Shown here: positions 25,247-25,861 of the stretch, piece after piece
Layout of the letters: the number at the start of each line of letters is the position of its first letter
How positions within the stretch are numbered: position 1 is the stretch's first letter
DNA from: a bacterium
GTDB lineage: Bacteria; Eremiobacterota; Eremiobacteria; Baltobacterales; Baltobacteraceae
NCBI GenBank assembly: GCA_021784715.1
Contig: JAJYHP010000027.1
Coordinates: 1 to 25,861 of the forward strand
Direction: 5' to 3'
Length of the DNA stretch: 25,861 nucleotides
Notes under the pieces: model-generated
Database searches by the model: none
Seen by the model: the letters and a program-made list of their open reading frames with translations, nothing else
What the model was told of the DNA's origin: nothing
Position numbers and translations under genes: made by a program

Positions 25247-25861
25247 ATGAATTTTCTCGACGATCTGCGCGGAGCCTTACTGATTCTCGGCATCGTGTTG
25301 CTCGCCGGCGGTATCTCGTACGTCGGCGACCGCGTCGGGCACCAAGTCGGGCGCAAGCGCCTCACGCTCTTTAATATCCGGCCGCGCTATACATCGACGA
25401 TCGTCGCGGTCGCCACCGGCATGCTCATCGCGCTTGCGGTCGTCACCGTCGCGCTGCTTGCCTCGCGCGACGTGCAGACCGCGTTCTTCAAATTGGCCTC
25501 GGTGAATCGCGAGATTTCGACCTTGCAACAACGCGAGCGCGAGCTCGGCAAGAAAGTCAACACCGGGAGGTTGGTGGTCGGCGTCGATAGTTTGATGACC
25601 GATTTTTACGCGACGATACCGCAAGGCTCCAACATCGTGCGCCGCAAGGAGATCATGCGCGCGTTTTTCGATGATACCGTAAAATTCGTCAACCAAACCT
25701 ACGTGCCGTTCGGCCTGAAACCGGCACGCGTCCCGAAGGGAACCTACGCGCGGCTAAACGCAACGGCGAGCAGCCCGCAGCTCGGGTTCTTGAACGACCG
25801 GGCGAACGTGCTGTTGATCGCCGTCGCGCACCGCAACCTCTTCGTGAACGATCGCATCGAT
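25247..25861 (+). CDS. DUF3084 domain protein, partial (runs off the window)
   Basis: An open frame of 205 codons with no stop before the window edge, starting at ATG 25247, 4 bases after the restored LptF/G stop. It has an N-terminal membrane helix (about 10-26), the segment YVGDRVGHQVGRKRLTLFNI followed by RPRYTS, a second helix (about 50-72), and a short coiled-coil (about 85-105). The GDR-x-G-x2-x-GRKRL-x-LF-x-IRPRYT pattern is the DUF3084 hallmark, known from Cyanobacteria and Deinococcus-type bacteria. Function is unknown; location at the end of an LPS-export cluster suggests an envelope role. The C-terminal half is not visible. Confidence 0.8.
   Translation, partial: MNFLDDLRGALLILGIVLLAGGISYVGDRVGHQVGRKRLTLFNIRPRYTSTIVAVATGMLIALAVVTVALLASRDVQTAFFKLASVNREISTLQQRERELGKKVNTGRLVVGVDSLMTDFYATIPQGSNIVRRKEIMRAFFDDTVKFVNQTYVPFGLKPARVPKGTYARLNATASSPQLGFLNDRANVLLIAVAHRNLFVNDRID

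Overview
The window is a gene-dense, GC-rich stretch of a diderm bacterium. Every convincing gene is on the + strand, most neighbours overlap or lie within 35 bases, and no tRNA, rRNA, CRISPR array, transposase or integrase is visible. It joins a chromosome-origin housekeeping block (dnaN-recF-DUF721/dciA-gyrB) to a large outer-membrane and lipopolysaccharide (LPS) block. An LpxB-related protein of the type known from Cyanobacteria and Deinococcus, a DUF3084 protein and the high GC suggest a terrabacterial diderm, for example Eremiobacterota (WPS-2) or Armatimonadota. That placement is inference from gene content and was not tested by search.

Layout. 1-101 is the upstream region of dnaN. 102-5078 holds the sliding clamp, RecF, a DUF721/DciA-like protein with an added zinc ribbon, and gyrase B. 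5134-10201 is a giant TamB-like envelope protein, interrupted by a one-base frameshift near 6893. 10202-10621 is the only long intergenic region; it holds a possible terminator and a strong hairpin. 10622-15401 is BamA followed by three Skp/OmpH-family genes: a two-domain secreted protein, a long coiled-coil lipoprotein and a short lipoprotein. 15407-19674 is lipid A synthesis: lpxD, lpxC, fabZ, lpxA, lpxB. 19674-21552 holds a small cytoplasmic metallophosphoesterase and an LpxB-related glycosyltransferase. 21534-25242 holds an O-antigen-ligase-like protein, an LptC-like lipoprotein, LptB and an LptF/LptG permease. 25247 to the end is the start of a DUF3084 protein.

Working together, LpxA, LpxC and LpxD make UDP-2,3-diacylglucosamine with FabZ feeding the hydroxyacyl-ACP pathway. 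LpxB condenses the disaccharide, the ligase-like protein would attach glycan, LptB/LptF(G)/LptC would extract LPS from the inner membrane, and BamA, the Skp-like proteins and TamB would build the outer membrane. No LpxH or LpxI is seen; the phosphoesterase translationally coupled to lpxB is a reasoned candidate for that step. LptA, LptD, LpxK, KdtA and MsbA are not in the window.

Two genes, the O-antigen ligase and LptF/G, are each broken by a perfect tandem duplication (59 and 41 bases, neither a multiple of three). Deleting one copy restores a single uninterrupted frame in each. Unmerged contig overlaps in an assembly are the simplest explanation, but a reversible switch in LPS genes cannot be excluded from the sequence alone.
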